Positions 7,092 to 14,024 of a stretch of DNA of 17,812 nt are shown here, piece by piece. Origin of the DNA: Streptomyces albus subsp. albus (GTDB lineage Bacteria > Actinomycetota > Actinomycetes > Streptomycetales > Streptomycetaceae). How positions within the stretch are numbered: the first letter of the stretch is position 1; each line of letters opens with the position of its first letter. The stretch spans positions 1-17,812 of the forward strand of contig NZ_JODR01000048.1 of assembly GCF_000725885.1 (NCBI RefSeq), given 5' to 3'. Position numbers and translations under genes: made by a program. Under the pieces are notes generated by a model. That model made no database searches. It was not told the origin of the DNA and was given only the letters and a program-made list of their open reading frames with translations.

Positions 7092-8591
7092 ATGGCCGGG
7101 AAAGAACAGAAGGGTGAACTGGGCGAGGACGTCGAGGAGGGGGCGGTCACCACGGACGTGCCCGCCCGGCTCGACCGTCTCCCCTGGTCGCGCTGGCACT
7201 GGATGATCGTCATCGGCCTCGGCACCGTCTGGATCCTGGACGGGATGGAGGTCACGGTCGTCGGCAACGTGGCCGGCCGGCTCTCGGAGCCGAACAGCGG
7301 ACTGGACATCAGCGCGGAGCAGGTCAGCGGGCTCGCCGCGGCGCTCTACGTGGCCGGGGCCTGCTCCGGGGCGCTGTTCTTCGGCTGGCTGACCGACCGG
7401 CACGGCCGGAAGAAACTGTTCATGATCACGCTGGCGGTGTATCTGTCGGCCACCGCCATGACCGCGCTCTCCTTCGAGAGCTGGTGGTTCTTCCTGTTCC
7501 GCTTCCTCACCGGTTTCGGCATCGGCGGCGAGTACGCGGCGATCAACTCGGCCGTGGACGAGCTGATCCCCTCCAAGTACCGCGGCCAGGTCGACGTGAT
7601 CATCAACGGGAGCTTCTGGCTGGGCGCGGCCGGCGGGGCGCTGCTGTCCATCCTGATGCTGGACGAGAACCTCTTCCCCGCCGACGTCGGCTGGCGGCTG
7701 ACCTTCGCCCTGGGCGTCGTCCTGGGTCTGGCCATCCTGCTGGTGCGCCGTCATGTGCCGGAGAGCCCGCGCTGGCTGTTCATCCACGGGCACGGCGCCG
7801 AGGCGGAGAAACTGGTGCGCCGCGCCGAGGAGCGGACCCTGGAGGACCGGGGCGGCGAGCTGCCCCCGCCGGCCGGGACGATCACCATTCACCAGCGCAG
7901 GGCCGTCGGCTTCGGTCTCATCGCCCGCACCATCTTCGCCCACTACCCCAAGCGGGCGGTGCTGGGGCTGGCGCTCTTCCTCGGCCAGGCGTTCCTCTAC
8001 AACGCCATCACCTTCGGTTTCGGCACCATCCTCATCACCTTCTTCGACGTGCCGTCCGGGACGACCGGGTACTTCTACGCGGTCATCGCGGCCGGCAACT
8101 TCTGCGGCCCACTGCTGCTCGGCCGGCTGTTCGACACCCTGGGCCGGCGGACGATGATCTCGGGAACCTATCTGCTGTCCGGTGTGCTGCTGTTCGGCAC
8201 TTCCTGGCTCTTCGACGGCGGCCATCTGAGCGCGACGACACTGACCGCCTGCTGGTCCGCGGTGCTGTTCTTCGCCTCCGCCGGCGCCAGCTCCGCCTAC
8301 CTGACGGTCAGTGAGGTCTTCCCGATGGAGACCCGCGCGCTGGCCATCGCGTTCTTCTACGCGGTGGGCACCGCGGCGGGCGGCATCAGCGGGCCGCTGG
8401 TCTTCGCGGAGCTCACCGAGTCCGGTGTCGTCGGCGACACGGTGCTGGCGTTCCAGATCGGTGCCGGCCTCATGACGGTGGCGGGGCTGGTGGCGGTGGC
8501 GCTGGCCGTCCCGGCGGAGCGGCGCGGCCTGGAGGACATCGCCGCGCCGCTCACCAAGAGCCGGTCCGGGCAGGCCACGAACGGCTCGTGA
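7092..8591 (+). CDS. MFS transporter, metabolite:H+ symporter-like
   Basis: This 499-residue, 12-segment membrane protein starts at ATG 7092, with GGAGGGTGAG just upstream. A 35-residue hydrophilic N-terminus precedes TM1, which carries acidic residues (D50, E53 in LDGMEVTVVG) as in the aromatic-acid/NiaP-like MFS branches. The loop 2-3 signature is TDRHGRKK (101-108), followed by RFLTGFGIGGEYAAINS (137-153) and PESPRWL (223-229) at the end of TM6. The second half repeats a degenerate signature, LFDTLGRRTM. The substrate is probably a small organic acid or similar metabolite, but nothing nearby fixes it. It diverges from the SBP-like gene, so both might serve one ligand (inference). A hairpin at 8592 follows directly. 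Confidence 0.88.
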   Translation: MAGKEQKGELGEDVEEGAVTTDVPARLDRLPWSRWHWMIVIGLGTVWILDGMEVTVVGNVAGRLSEPNSGLDISAEQVSGLAAALYVAGACSGALFFGWLTDRHGRKKLFMITLAVYLSATAMTALSFESWWFFLFRFLTGFGIGGEYAAINSAVDELIPSKYRGQVDVIINGSFWLGAAGGALLSILMLDENLFPADVGWRLTFALGVVLGLAILLVRRHVPESPRWLFIHGHGAEAEKLVRRAEERTLEDRGGELPPPAGTITIHQRRAVGFGLIARTIFAHYPKRAVLGLALFLGQAFLYNAITFGFGTILITFFDVPSGTTGYFYAVIAAGNFCGPLLLGRLFDTLGRRTMISGTYLLSGVLLFGTSWLFDGGHLSATTLTACWSAVLFFASAGASSAYLTVSEVFPMETRALAIAFFYAVGTAAGGISGPLVFAELTESGVVGDTVLAFQIGAGLMTVAGLVAVALAVPAERRGLEDIAAPLTKSRSGQATNGS

Positions 8592-8617
8592 CCGCCCGGC
8601 GCCTCCCGGCCGGGTGG
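8592..8617. terminator. Hairpin between the MFS and PI-PLC genes
   Basis: CCGCCCGGC (8592-8600) pairs with GCCGGGTGG (8609-8617), 9 pairs with one G-U, around an 8-nt loop. It fills almost the whole 28-nt gap between the convergent stop codons and probably ends both transcripts. Confidence 0.6.
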
Positions 8618-8619
8618 CG

Positions 8620-9519
8620 TCAGCTCGTCGGGTTGTGCCGCAGTACGGCGTCCAGGAGGCCCGGCTCCCGCTGGGGGAAGTCCATCGGGACGATGCCCAG
8701 TCCGGTCTTCCCCGCCATCTGCGGCCCGTCGAGGAAGGCGCGGACCTTGGGATTGAGGCGGTCCGCGTTGGAGGAGGGCGGCAGTCCGGCCGCGGTGCTG
8801 ACGAAGTTGATGTAGAAGGGGCCGGGCCGGCTCGCCGCCTCGCGGAACTGGTCCTCGATCTTGGGGTATTTGGCGAACGGCTCGGCCTGGTAGTCGTCCT
8901 GGATGTCGAAGACGGCCGTGTCGCCCCAGCGGACGCCGGGCAGCCCCGGGTTGTCGGCGAGGAGGACGACCTTGCCCCGTGCCCCGCCGAGGGTCGGCAG
9001 GGTGCTGTCGAGGTGGAAGAGGGAGCGCCAGCCCTTCTCGTCCAGGTAGGTGTCGAAGATGCGCCGGAAGTCCGCGTCGCCGACGGTGGAGTACTCCTGC
9101 TTGACCCGCATCAGCACCGTCTCGCCGGGGTGGGCGGCGAGGAAGTCGCGGCAGGCGATGAGCACGTCACCGAACATCAGACGCTGGTAGAAGGCGCCGT
9201 GGTGGATGGCGAACACGCCGTCGATGGCGCGGCAGCGGACGTCGAGGAAGCGGACACCGGCCGCCAACTGCTCGGCGATCAGCGTGTCCTGGCACTCGAC
9301 CCAGGGGCCGCCGAAGCGTGCCCCGGAGTCGTGGGTGCCGGGAAGGGTGAGGGCCCGCAGCGGGGTGGACGCCGCGAGAGGCGCCATCCAGTCCTGGGGG
9401 CCGGCGGTGCGCGCCGCGGTGCGGCCCCGGGCCAGGGCCACTCCGGTGCCCGCCGTGCAGGTGAGCAGCCCAGCGGCCGGCACGGCCGCCGCGCTCATGA
9501 GGAACCTGCGTCTGTCCAT
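8620..9519 (-). CDS. Tat-exported phosphatidylinositol-specific phospholipase C
   Basis: This 299-residue enzyme cleaves phosphatidylinositol to diacylglycerol and inositol cyclic phosphate. The ATG at 9519 follows GGGGAGGGA. The N-terminus MDRRRFLMSAAAVPAAGLL is a twin-arginine signal, so export occurs after folding. The active-site pattern of bacterial PI-PLC is intact: H63-D64 in LPGTHDSG (general base), D93 and R95 in FLDVRCR, and H107 in AIHHG (general acid). The order and spacing follow B. cereus PI-PLC H32/D33/D67/R69/H82. The rest (RVKQEY near 138, VVLLADNPGLPG, YINFVSTA) fits the family, and the length is normal. It is monocistronic. Targets may be actinobacterial PI/PIM lipids or eukaryotic GPI anchors; the sequence does not say. 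Confidence 0.93.
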   Translation of the reverse strand: MDRRRFLMSAAAVPAAGLLTCTAGTGVALARGRTAARTAGPQDWMAPLAASTPLRALTLPGTHDSGARFGGPWVECQDTLIAEQLAAGVRFLDVRCRAIDGVFAIHHGAFYQRLMFGDVLIACRDFLAAHPGETVLMRVKQEYSTVGDADFRRIFDTYLDEKGWRSLFHLDSTLPTLGGARGKVVLLADNPGLPGVRWGDTAVFDIQDDYQAEPFAKYPKIEDQFREAASRPGPFYINFVSTAAGLPPSSNADRLNPKVRAFLDGPQMAGKTGLGIVPMDFPQREPGLLDAVLRHNPTS

Positions 9520-9858
9520 GTCGGACTCCCTCCCCGTCGTCTACGGCGCCCGCCGTCGGGTGCCGTGGTCCGGGCACATCATCGGACAGCGGGACGGGTG
9601 AGGGAACACCGGGGGTGTCCGGCCCCCGCGTGATGACTGCGACGAAAACGGCATCTGCGGACGGCACTTCACCGACCGGTTCCAGCAGCGCCGCATCCGG
9701 TACGTGCCGTCGGAGGCCACCGGTCCTCGTGCCGGACGCGGGCGGCACGAGGACCCGGCACACCCGCCCGGTGAGCGACGAAGGGAAGGCCGGGCCAGTT
9801 CTGCGGCTGACGGCCCGTCCGGCCGGCCCGCGCATCCGGGCGGGCCGGCCGGGTGGGG
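9520..9858. other. Intergenic region upstream of the PI-PLC gene
   Basis: The 339 bp hold the PI-PLC promoter (minus strand) and the terminator of the sugar-porter gene at 9819. A GGAACC (complement of 9678-9683) followed 15-16 nt later by CGTC (minus strand, about 9663) resembles an ECF-sigma promoter, but it lies about 140 nt from the PI-PLC start and is weakly supported. No coding region is apparent. Confidence 0.4.
9819..9852 (-). terminator. Hairpin terminator after the sugar-porter gene
   Basis: A perfect 12-bp inverted repeat (9819-9830 with 9841-9852) encloses a 10-nt loop, starting 6 nt beyond the stop codon of the minus-strand transporter gene. No T-run is present. Confidence 0.75.
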
Positions 9859-11292
9859 TCAGCGCTCGGCGGCCGTCGCCGTGCGTGCGCGGGGTGCCAG
9901 CTCCGCCTCGATCTGTTCCAGGCTCTTGCCGCGGGTCTCGGGGATGCGGCGGACGGCGAAGACTGCGAGCAGGGCGCACACCACGGCGTACAGGGTGAAC
10001 GTGCCCGCGCCGCCCAGGGCTTCGAGCAGGCTGAGGAAGGTGAGCGAGACCACGAAGTTCATGGTCCAGTTGGAGAACATCGTGGCGCTCATGGCCGTGC
10101 CGCGGATGCGCTGCGGGTACAGCTCCGAGGGGATGATGAAGACGACGACGTTCAGCGTGGTGGCGACGGCCGCGATGTAGACGACGACGCACAGCACGGA
10201 CAGCCAGGCGAAGGACGAGTTCTGGCCGCCGGCGGCCAGGGTCGCCGCCAGCCCGGCCAGCGCCACGGTCATGACGGTGGCGCCGCAGGCCAGCAGCCTG
10301 GTGCGGCCGAAGCGGTCCACGGCGGCCATGCCCACGGGGGTCATCACGAGATTGACGATGCCGACCCCGACGGTGGCCAGGATCGAGGAGGACGAGCCCA
10401 GTCCGCTGCTCTCGAAGATCTTCGGCGCGTAGTAGATGACGGTGTTGACGCCGGAGGCCTGGCCGAGGATCTGGAGCCCGATCCCGGCCACCACCGCAGG
10501 GCGCACCGATCGTGCGGTCAGCGCCCGCCACCGGCCGCGCGCGGCGGGGACCGGGCCGGCCTGAGCGTTGCCGGTGGCGTTCCCGGTCATCTCGGCGAGT
10601 TCGGCGTCCGCGCCGGTCACGTCCTGGTGGCCGCGCAGCCGTATGAGGACCGCACGGGCCCGCTCGGTGCGGCCGTTGAGGGCGAGCCAGCGCGGGGATT
10701 CGGGCTGGAGCAGCATGCCGGCGCCGAAGAGCACGGCGGGGACGGCGGCGAGGCCGAACATCCACCGCCAGCTGTGGGTGACGTTCTCCAGGCTGTAGTT
10801 GGCGACGTACGCGAGGACGATGCCGAGGGTGATCATGAGCTGGTTGAGCCCCACGAGGCGGCCCCGATAGCGGGGCGGCGCCAGTTCGGCGATGAAGACC
10901 GGCACCAGGTTGGAGGCGATGCCGATGCCGAGTCCGAGCACCACGCGGGCGGCCGTGAGGACCGCGGCGGAGGGGGCGAGGGCGGCCAGGGCGGCGCCGA
11001 GCGTGAAGACCCCGGCGGCCACGACGAGGACCGGGCGGCGGCCGTACCGGTCGGCGAGGTTGCCGGCCACGGCGGCGCCGGCCATCGCACCGACCAGGAT
11101 CGAGCTGACGACGACGCCGGAGCCGAACGCGGACAGCCGGAAGTCCGACTCGATCGTCAGCAGCGCCCCGGAGATGACTCCGGTGTCGTAGCCGAAGAGC
11201 AGCCCGCCCAGCGCGGCGACCAGGGTCACGCCGATGACCGGCCGCAGGGCGGCCCCGCCGATGGGCGGCGCACCGCTGCTGGATGACGTCAT
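9859..11292 (-). CDS. Sugar porter (SP) family MFS transporter
   Basis: This 477-residue, 12-TM sugar:H+ symporter is of the XylE/GalP/GlcP class. The ATG at 11292 follows AAAGGA 7-8 nt upstream. Diagnostic motifs are all present: GGLLFGYDTGVISGAL in TM1 (29-44), LADRYGRRP (79-87), RYRGR (141-145), PESPRWL (197-203), GVNTVIYYAPKIF in TM7 (281-293), DRFGRT (326-331) and PETRGKSLE (451-459). Compared from memory with XylE, some sugar contacts differ: Q288 is G277, W392 is F385 and Q415 is N408, whereas Q289 (Q278), N294 (N283) and W416 (W409) are kept. The gene is divergent from the GntR-ROK-NanE operon through a shared operator region, so it is the likely importer of the sugar catabolised there. 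Confidence 0.92.
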   Translation of the reverse strand: MTSSSSGAPPIGGAALRPVIGVTLVAALGGLLFGYDTGVISGALLTIESDFRLSAFGSGVVVSSILVGAMAGAAVAGNLADRYGRRPVLVVAAGVFTLGAALAALAPSAAVLTAARVVLGLGIGIASNLVPVFIAELAPPRYRGRLVGLNQLMITLGIVLAYVANYSLENVTHSWRWMFGLAAVPAVLFGAGMLLQPESPRWLALNGRTERARAVLIRLRGHQDVTGADAELAEMTGNATGNAQAGPVPAARGRWRALTARSVRPAVVAGIGLQILGQASGVNTVIYYAPKIFESSGLGSSSSILATVGVGIVNLVMTPVGMAAVDRFGRTRLLACGATVMTVALAGLAATLAAGGQNSSFAWLSVLCVVVYIAAVATTLNVVVFIIPSELYPQRIRGTAMSATMFSNWTMNFVVSLTFLSLLEALGGAGTFTLYAVVCALLAVFAVRRIPETRGKSLEQIEAELAPRARTATAAER

Positions 11293-11319
11293 GACACGTC
11301 CTTTCGTGACATCCCCCCG

Positions 11320-11337
11320 GATTGGACGGTACCAATC
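11320..11337. promoter_or_regulatory. Operator copy 1 for the GntR/UTRA regulator (transporter side)
   Basis: ATTGGACGGTACCAATC (11321-11337) is the first of two near-identical sites. Including base 11320 it is also a dyad, GATTGG-N6-CCAATC. It overlaps the candidate -10 (CAGATT, complement of 11334-11339) of the minus-strand transporter promoter, so a bound repressor would block it. Confidence 0.65.
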
Positions 11338-11362
11338 TGGCAGCGGTCTTGGGATTGCACAA
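11334..11362 (-). promoter_or_regulatory. Candidate promoter of the sugar-porter gene
   Basis: On the minus strand, TTGTGC (11362-11357) is followed after 17 nt by CAGATT (11339-11334). The -35 is reasonable and the -10 weak. Transcription would begin about 30-35 nt before the ATG at 11292, leaving a short leader. Confidence 0.45.
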
Positions 11363-11377
11363 GATCCGTCGTAGAAT
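11349..11377 (+). promoter_or_regulatory. Promoter of the GntR-ROK-nanE operon
   Basis: TTGGGA (11349-11354), a 17-nt spacer and TAGAAT (11372-11377) make a good housekeeping-sigma promoter. Its -35 interleaves with that of the divergent transporter promoter. Transcription would start at about 11384, directly at operator copy 2. Confidence 0.65.
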
Positions 11378-11384
11378 TTTCTGC

Positions 11385-11401
11385 ATTGGTTGGTACCTAT
11401 C
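11385..11401. promoter_or_regulatory. Operator copy 2 for the GntR/UTRA regulator (operon side)
   Basis: ATTGGTTGGTACCTATC matches copy 1 at 14 of 17 positions, in the same orientation and exactly 64 bp away (about six helical turns). It lies at the expected start point of the regulator operon, fitting autorepression. Confidence 0.65.
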
Positions 11402-11439
11402 CACGGTGCTGTGCGACCACGAGGGCAGGAGGACGACGA

Positions 11440-12150
11440 GTGGCCAGACAGGCCAAGTACGAGGAGCTGCGGCAGGAGCTGCTGGCCGAGATGGCCGGCT
11501 CCGCGCCGCACACCCCGCTCCCCACCGAGCGGGAGATCTCCGCCCGGCACGGCGTCTCACGCAACACCGTCCGGCAGGCCCTGGACGCCCTGGAGACCTC
11601 CGGCAGCGTCTACCGCGTGCAGGGCGCGGGCACCTTCGTGGCACCGCCCGTGGTCTCCAAATCGCTGGCCCTCACCTCCTTCTCGGAGGACATGCGCGAA
11701 CGCGATCTGGTGCCCGCCTCCCGCTTGCTGGCCGCCGAGACGGTACGGGCCGGCCGGCAGATCGCCGAACGGCTGGGGATCGCGCCGGACGCCGAGGTCG
11801 TCCGCGTCAGCCGGCTGCGGCTGGCCGACGGCTCCCCCATGTGCCTGGAGAACGTCCATCTGCCCGCGGACCGCGTTCCCGGGCTCGCCCGGGAAGACCT
11901 CAGCGGATCGCTCTACGCCCTGCTGACCGAGCGATACGGACTTCAGATCCGCTCCGCCGAGCAGGTGGTCCGCGCCGTCGACCTCGACGAGACGGAATCC
12001 GCGCTGCTCGGCGTCCCGGTGGGCGTCTCCGGGCTGCGGGTGCAGCGCGTCGGGCTGGACCGGCGCGACACCCCGGTGGAGGCGACCACCACCCTCTACC
12101 GCGCCGACCGCTACGACATCCGCTTCACCGTCCGCAGGAGCCGGCCGTGA
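11440..12150 (+). CDS. GntR-family regulator with UTRA effector domain (HutC/DasR-like)
   Basis: This is a 236-residue transcription factor. The start is the GTG at 11440, with AGGAGGA ending 6 nt upstream. An upstream in-frame ATG at 11386 lies inside operator copy 2 and lacks a ribosome site. Residues 5-70 form the winged helix typical of GntR: TPLPTEREISARHGVSRNTV then RQALDALETSGSVYRVQGAGTFV. Residues 80-232 are a UTRA ligand domain (SLALTSFSEDM, VVRVSRLRLADGSPMCLENVHLP, TTTLYRADRYDIRF). Such regulators sense phosphorylated sugars, for example GlcN-6-P for DasR. Here ManNAc-6-P or GlcNAc-6-P from the kinase and epimerase encoded downstream are natural candidates. Its stop overlaps the kinase start by 4 nt (GTGA), so translation is coupled. 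Probable targets are the two 64-bp-spaced sites in its own divergent promoter region. Confidence 0.93.
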   Translation: MARQAKYEELRQELLAEMAGSAPHTPLPTEREISARHGVSRNTVRQALDALETSGSVYRVQGAGTFVAPPVVSKSLALTSFSEDMRERDLVPASRLLAAETVRAGRQIAERLGIAPDAEVVRVSRLRLADGSPMCLENVHLPADRVPGLAREDLSGSLYALLTERYGLQIRSAEQVVRAVDLDETESALLGVPVGVSGLRVQRVGLDRRDTPVEATTTLYRADRYDIRFTVRRSRP

Positions 12151-13157
12151 CGGGCCGCGCCGGGGCACCCGGCCGCCCGGGAACCGGTTCGCGGCGCACC
12201 CTCCTCGGGGTCGACGTGGGCGGGACGAAGATCGCCGCCGGACTGGTGGCCGAGGACGGCACCCTGCTGGAGACGGTCGTGCGGCCCACCCCCGCGCGCC
12301 AGGGCCCCACCGCCGTACTGGACGCCATCGCCGCCGCGGTGCGGGAGCTCCCGGACCACGCCGGGGCCGCCGGGCTGGGCCTGGGCACCGGCGGCGTGGT
12401 GGACCGGGACGGCGGCGTGGTGGTCTCCGCCAACGAGCTGCTGCCCGGCTGGGCCGGCACCCGGCTCGCCGACGAACTGGGCCACCGCCTCGGCATCCCC
12501 GTCGCCGCCGACAACGACGCCAACGTCTTCGCCCTGGCCGAGCAGACCTACGGCGCGGGTGCCGGCAGCACCACCGCGCTGTACGTCAGCGTCGGCACCG
12601 GCATCGGCGGCGGGCTGGTCACCGGCGGGCGGCTGCTGCGCGGAGCCCACTGGACGGCCGGCGAGTTCGGCCACATCGCGGTGCCCGAAGCCGCCGGGCG
12701 GCCCTGCAACTGCGGTCGCGACGGCCATCTGGAGGCCGTCGCCGCCGGACCGGCCATCGCCGCCCGCTTCAGCCGGCTGGCCGGACGGCCGCGGCCGGCG
12801 GACCTGCGCGAGGTCGCGGCGCTGGCCGAGCGGGCGGCACCGCCCGCCGATCCGGATGGCACCCCGCCGCAGGCACCGGGCGACGAGTCCGCGCTCGCGC
12901 GCACGGTGCTCGCCGAGGGCGCCGGCGCCCTCGGCCGCGCCCTGGCCGGACTGGTCAACACCTTCGACCCGGAACGCGTCGTGGTCGGCGGCGGAGTGGC
13001 GTCCGTCGGCGACCCGTTCTGGCAGCCGCTGGCCGAGGCGTTCGCCGCCGAGCTGCTGCCCGGACCGTCCGCGGCCGGACTGCGTCCTCTCCCGGCGGCC
13101 CTCGGCCCGCGGGCGGCCGTCATCGGCGCCGCCGCACTGCTGCTGGAGCACCGCTGA
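12147..13157 (+). CDS. ROK-family sugar kinase (N-acetylmannosamine kinase or glucokinase type)
   Basis: This 336-residue kinase starts at GTG 12147, overlapping the regulator stop (GTGA), with AGGAG 7 nt upstream. ROK hallmarks are the ATP phosphate loop DVGGTK (23-28), the catalytic Asp in ADNDANVFALAE (D124), SVGTGIGGGLV (148-158), AGEFGHI (171-177) and the zinc motif. That motif reads CNCGRDGHLE: ligands H176, C187 and C189 are present, but the usual third Cys is His (H194). An acidic, low-complexity insert (about 205-240) precedes the C-terminal NTFDPERVVVGGG. ROK enzymes phosphorylate glucose, fructose, ManNAc or GlcNAc. Location directly before nanE argues for ManNAc 6-phosphorylation (inference); glucokinase cannot be excluded by motif alone. 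Confidence 0.9.
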   Translation: MTGRAGAPGRPGTGSRRTLLGVDVGGTKIAAGLVAEDGTLLETVVRPTPARQGPTAVLDAIAAAVRELPDHAGAAGLGLGTGGVVDRDGGVVVSANELLPGWAGTRLADELGHRLGIPVAADNDANVFALAEQTYGAGAGSTTALYVSVGTGIGGGLVTGGRLLRGAHWTAGEFGHIAVPEAAGRPCNCGRDGHLEAVAAGPAIAARFSRLAGRPRPADLREVAALAERAAPPADPDGTPPQAPGDESALARTVLAEGAGALGRALAGLVNTFDPERVVVGGGVASVGDPFWQPLAEAFAAELLPGPSAAGLRPLPAALGPRAAVIGAAALLLEHR

Positions 13158-13212
13158 GCCCGCGGGCCGCGCATCACCGACACCCGACACCGCGACACAC
13201 GAAGGACACCCC

Positions 13213-13968
13213 ATGACCGAGGCCCCGACCGGCGACGGCGGCGTACGCCCCAGCCGGACCACCATGCCCGCCGACCGGGCCGGCGCACTGCTGCGGCAGC
13301 TGCGCGGCAAACTGGTCGTCTCCTGCCAGGCACCCCCGGGCGACCCGCTGCGGGCGCCCGCCCACATGGCAGCCATGGCCGCCTCGGTGACCGCCGGGGC
13401 CCCGGTGGCGGGCGTCCGGGTGCAGGGCGTCGAGGACATCGAGGCGGTACGGGCCGTGGTCGGCCACCCCCTCATCGGCCTGTGGAAGGACGGCGCGGAG
13501 GGCGTCTACATCACCCCGACCGCCGCCCACGCCCGCGCCGTCGCCGAGGCGGGCGCCGAGATCGTCGCCGCCGACGCGACCGGGCGGCCCCGCCCCGACG
13601 GCCGGCCGCTGAGCGAGACGGTCGAGGCCGTGCACCGGGCGGGCGCGCTGTTCATGGCCGATGTCTCCACCGTGGAGGAGGGCGTCGCGGCAGCGGGACT
13701 GGGCGCCGATCTGGTCTCCACCACCCTGTCCGGATACACCCCCTACAGCCCTCAGCAGCCGGGCCCCGACCTGGCGTTGGTCCGCGAACTGGCCGGCCGG
13801 CTCGACATCCCCGTCTGCGCCGAGGGGCGGCTGCGCACCCCCGAGGAGGCGCGCGCCGCCATGGAAGCGGGCGCCTGGGCGGTGGTCGTGGGCGGTGCCA
13901 TCACCGCGCCGGCCGCCATCGCCGGCCGGTTCGCCGCCGCGCTCCCCGGGGAGCCGGCCTCCCGGTGA
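13213..13968 (+). CDS. nanE: N-acetylmannosamine-6-phosphate 2-epimerase
   Basis: This 251-residue TIM-barrel enzyme converts ManNAc-6-P to GlcNAc-6-P. The ATG at 13213 follows GAAGGA, 55 nt after the kinase stop and with no terminator between, so it is the third gene of the operon. Family marks are GKLVVSCQA (32-40), the catalytic Lys in LIGLWKDG (K92), ADATGRPRPDG (120-130), MADVSTVEEG (148-157), GADLVSTTLSGYTPYS (164-179), the catalytic Glu in VCAEGRLRTPEE (E204) and the phosphate-binding VVVGGAI (224-230). The K92-E204 spacing is close to that of the Lys66/Glu180 pair of the Clostridium perfringens enzyme. The first 20 or so residues are extra relative to the shortest members. Downstream NagA/NagB must be encoded elsewhere. 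Confidence 0.93.
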   Translation: MTEAPTGDGGVRPSRTTMPADRAGALLRQLRGKLVVSCQAPPGDPLRAPAHMAAMAASVTAGAPVAGVRVQGVEDIEAVRAVVGHPLIGLWKDGAEGVYITPTAAHARAVAEAGAEIVAADATGRPRPDGRPLSETVEAVHRAGALFMADVSTVEEGVAAAGLGADLVSTTLSGYTPYSPQQPGPDLALVRELAGRLDIPVCAEGRLRTPEEARAAMEAGAWAVVVGGAITAPAAIAGRFAAALPGEPASR

Positions 13969-13995
13969 GGCGGCGGCGGGTCCGTCAGTGCTTCG

Positions 13996-14024
13996 CCCTC
14001 ACCCGAAGGGGGTCAGGGTGAGGG
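13996..14024. terminator. Inverted repeat at the convergent nanE / GH64 ends
   Basis: CCCTCACCC (13996-14004) and GGGTGAGGG (14016-14024) form a perfect 9-bp stem with an 11-nt loop, starting 27 nt after the nanE stop. It lies across the last codons of the oppositely oriented GH64 gene, whose stop is 13999-14001. It can terminate the nanE operon; for GH64 it sits within the 3' coding end. Confidence 0.5.

Noticed and set aside
5423..7309. A 628-codon minus-strand frame across the SBP-like gene and the MFS start
   Set aside because: It is an alternate frame over the real gene, composed of Arg/Pro/Ala runs, and it crosses the divergent promoter region.
9167..11644. An 825-codon open frame on the minus strand, and a 477-codon frame on the plus strand over the same sugar-porter gene
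   Set aside because: Both are out-of-frame shadows of the transporter and PI-PLC genes; the translations are Arg/Pro/Gly-rich and match no family.
13174..13635. An antisense frame over nanE containing His/Gly-rich stretches
   Set aside because: It lies wholly within the well-supported nanE gene and has no family resemblance.
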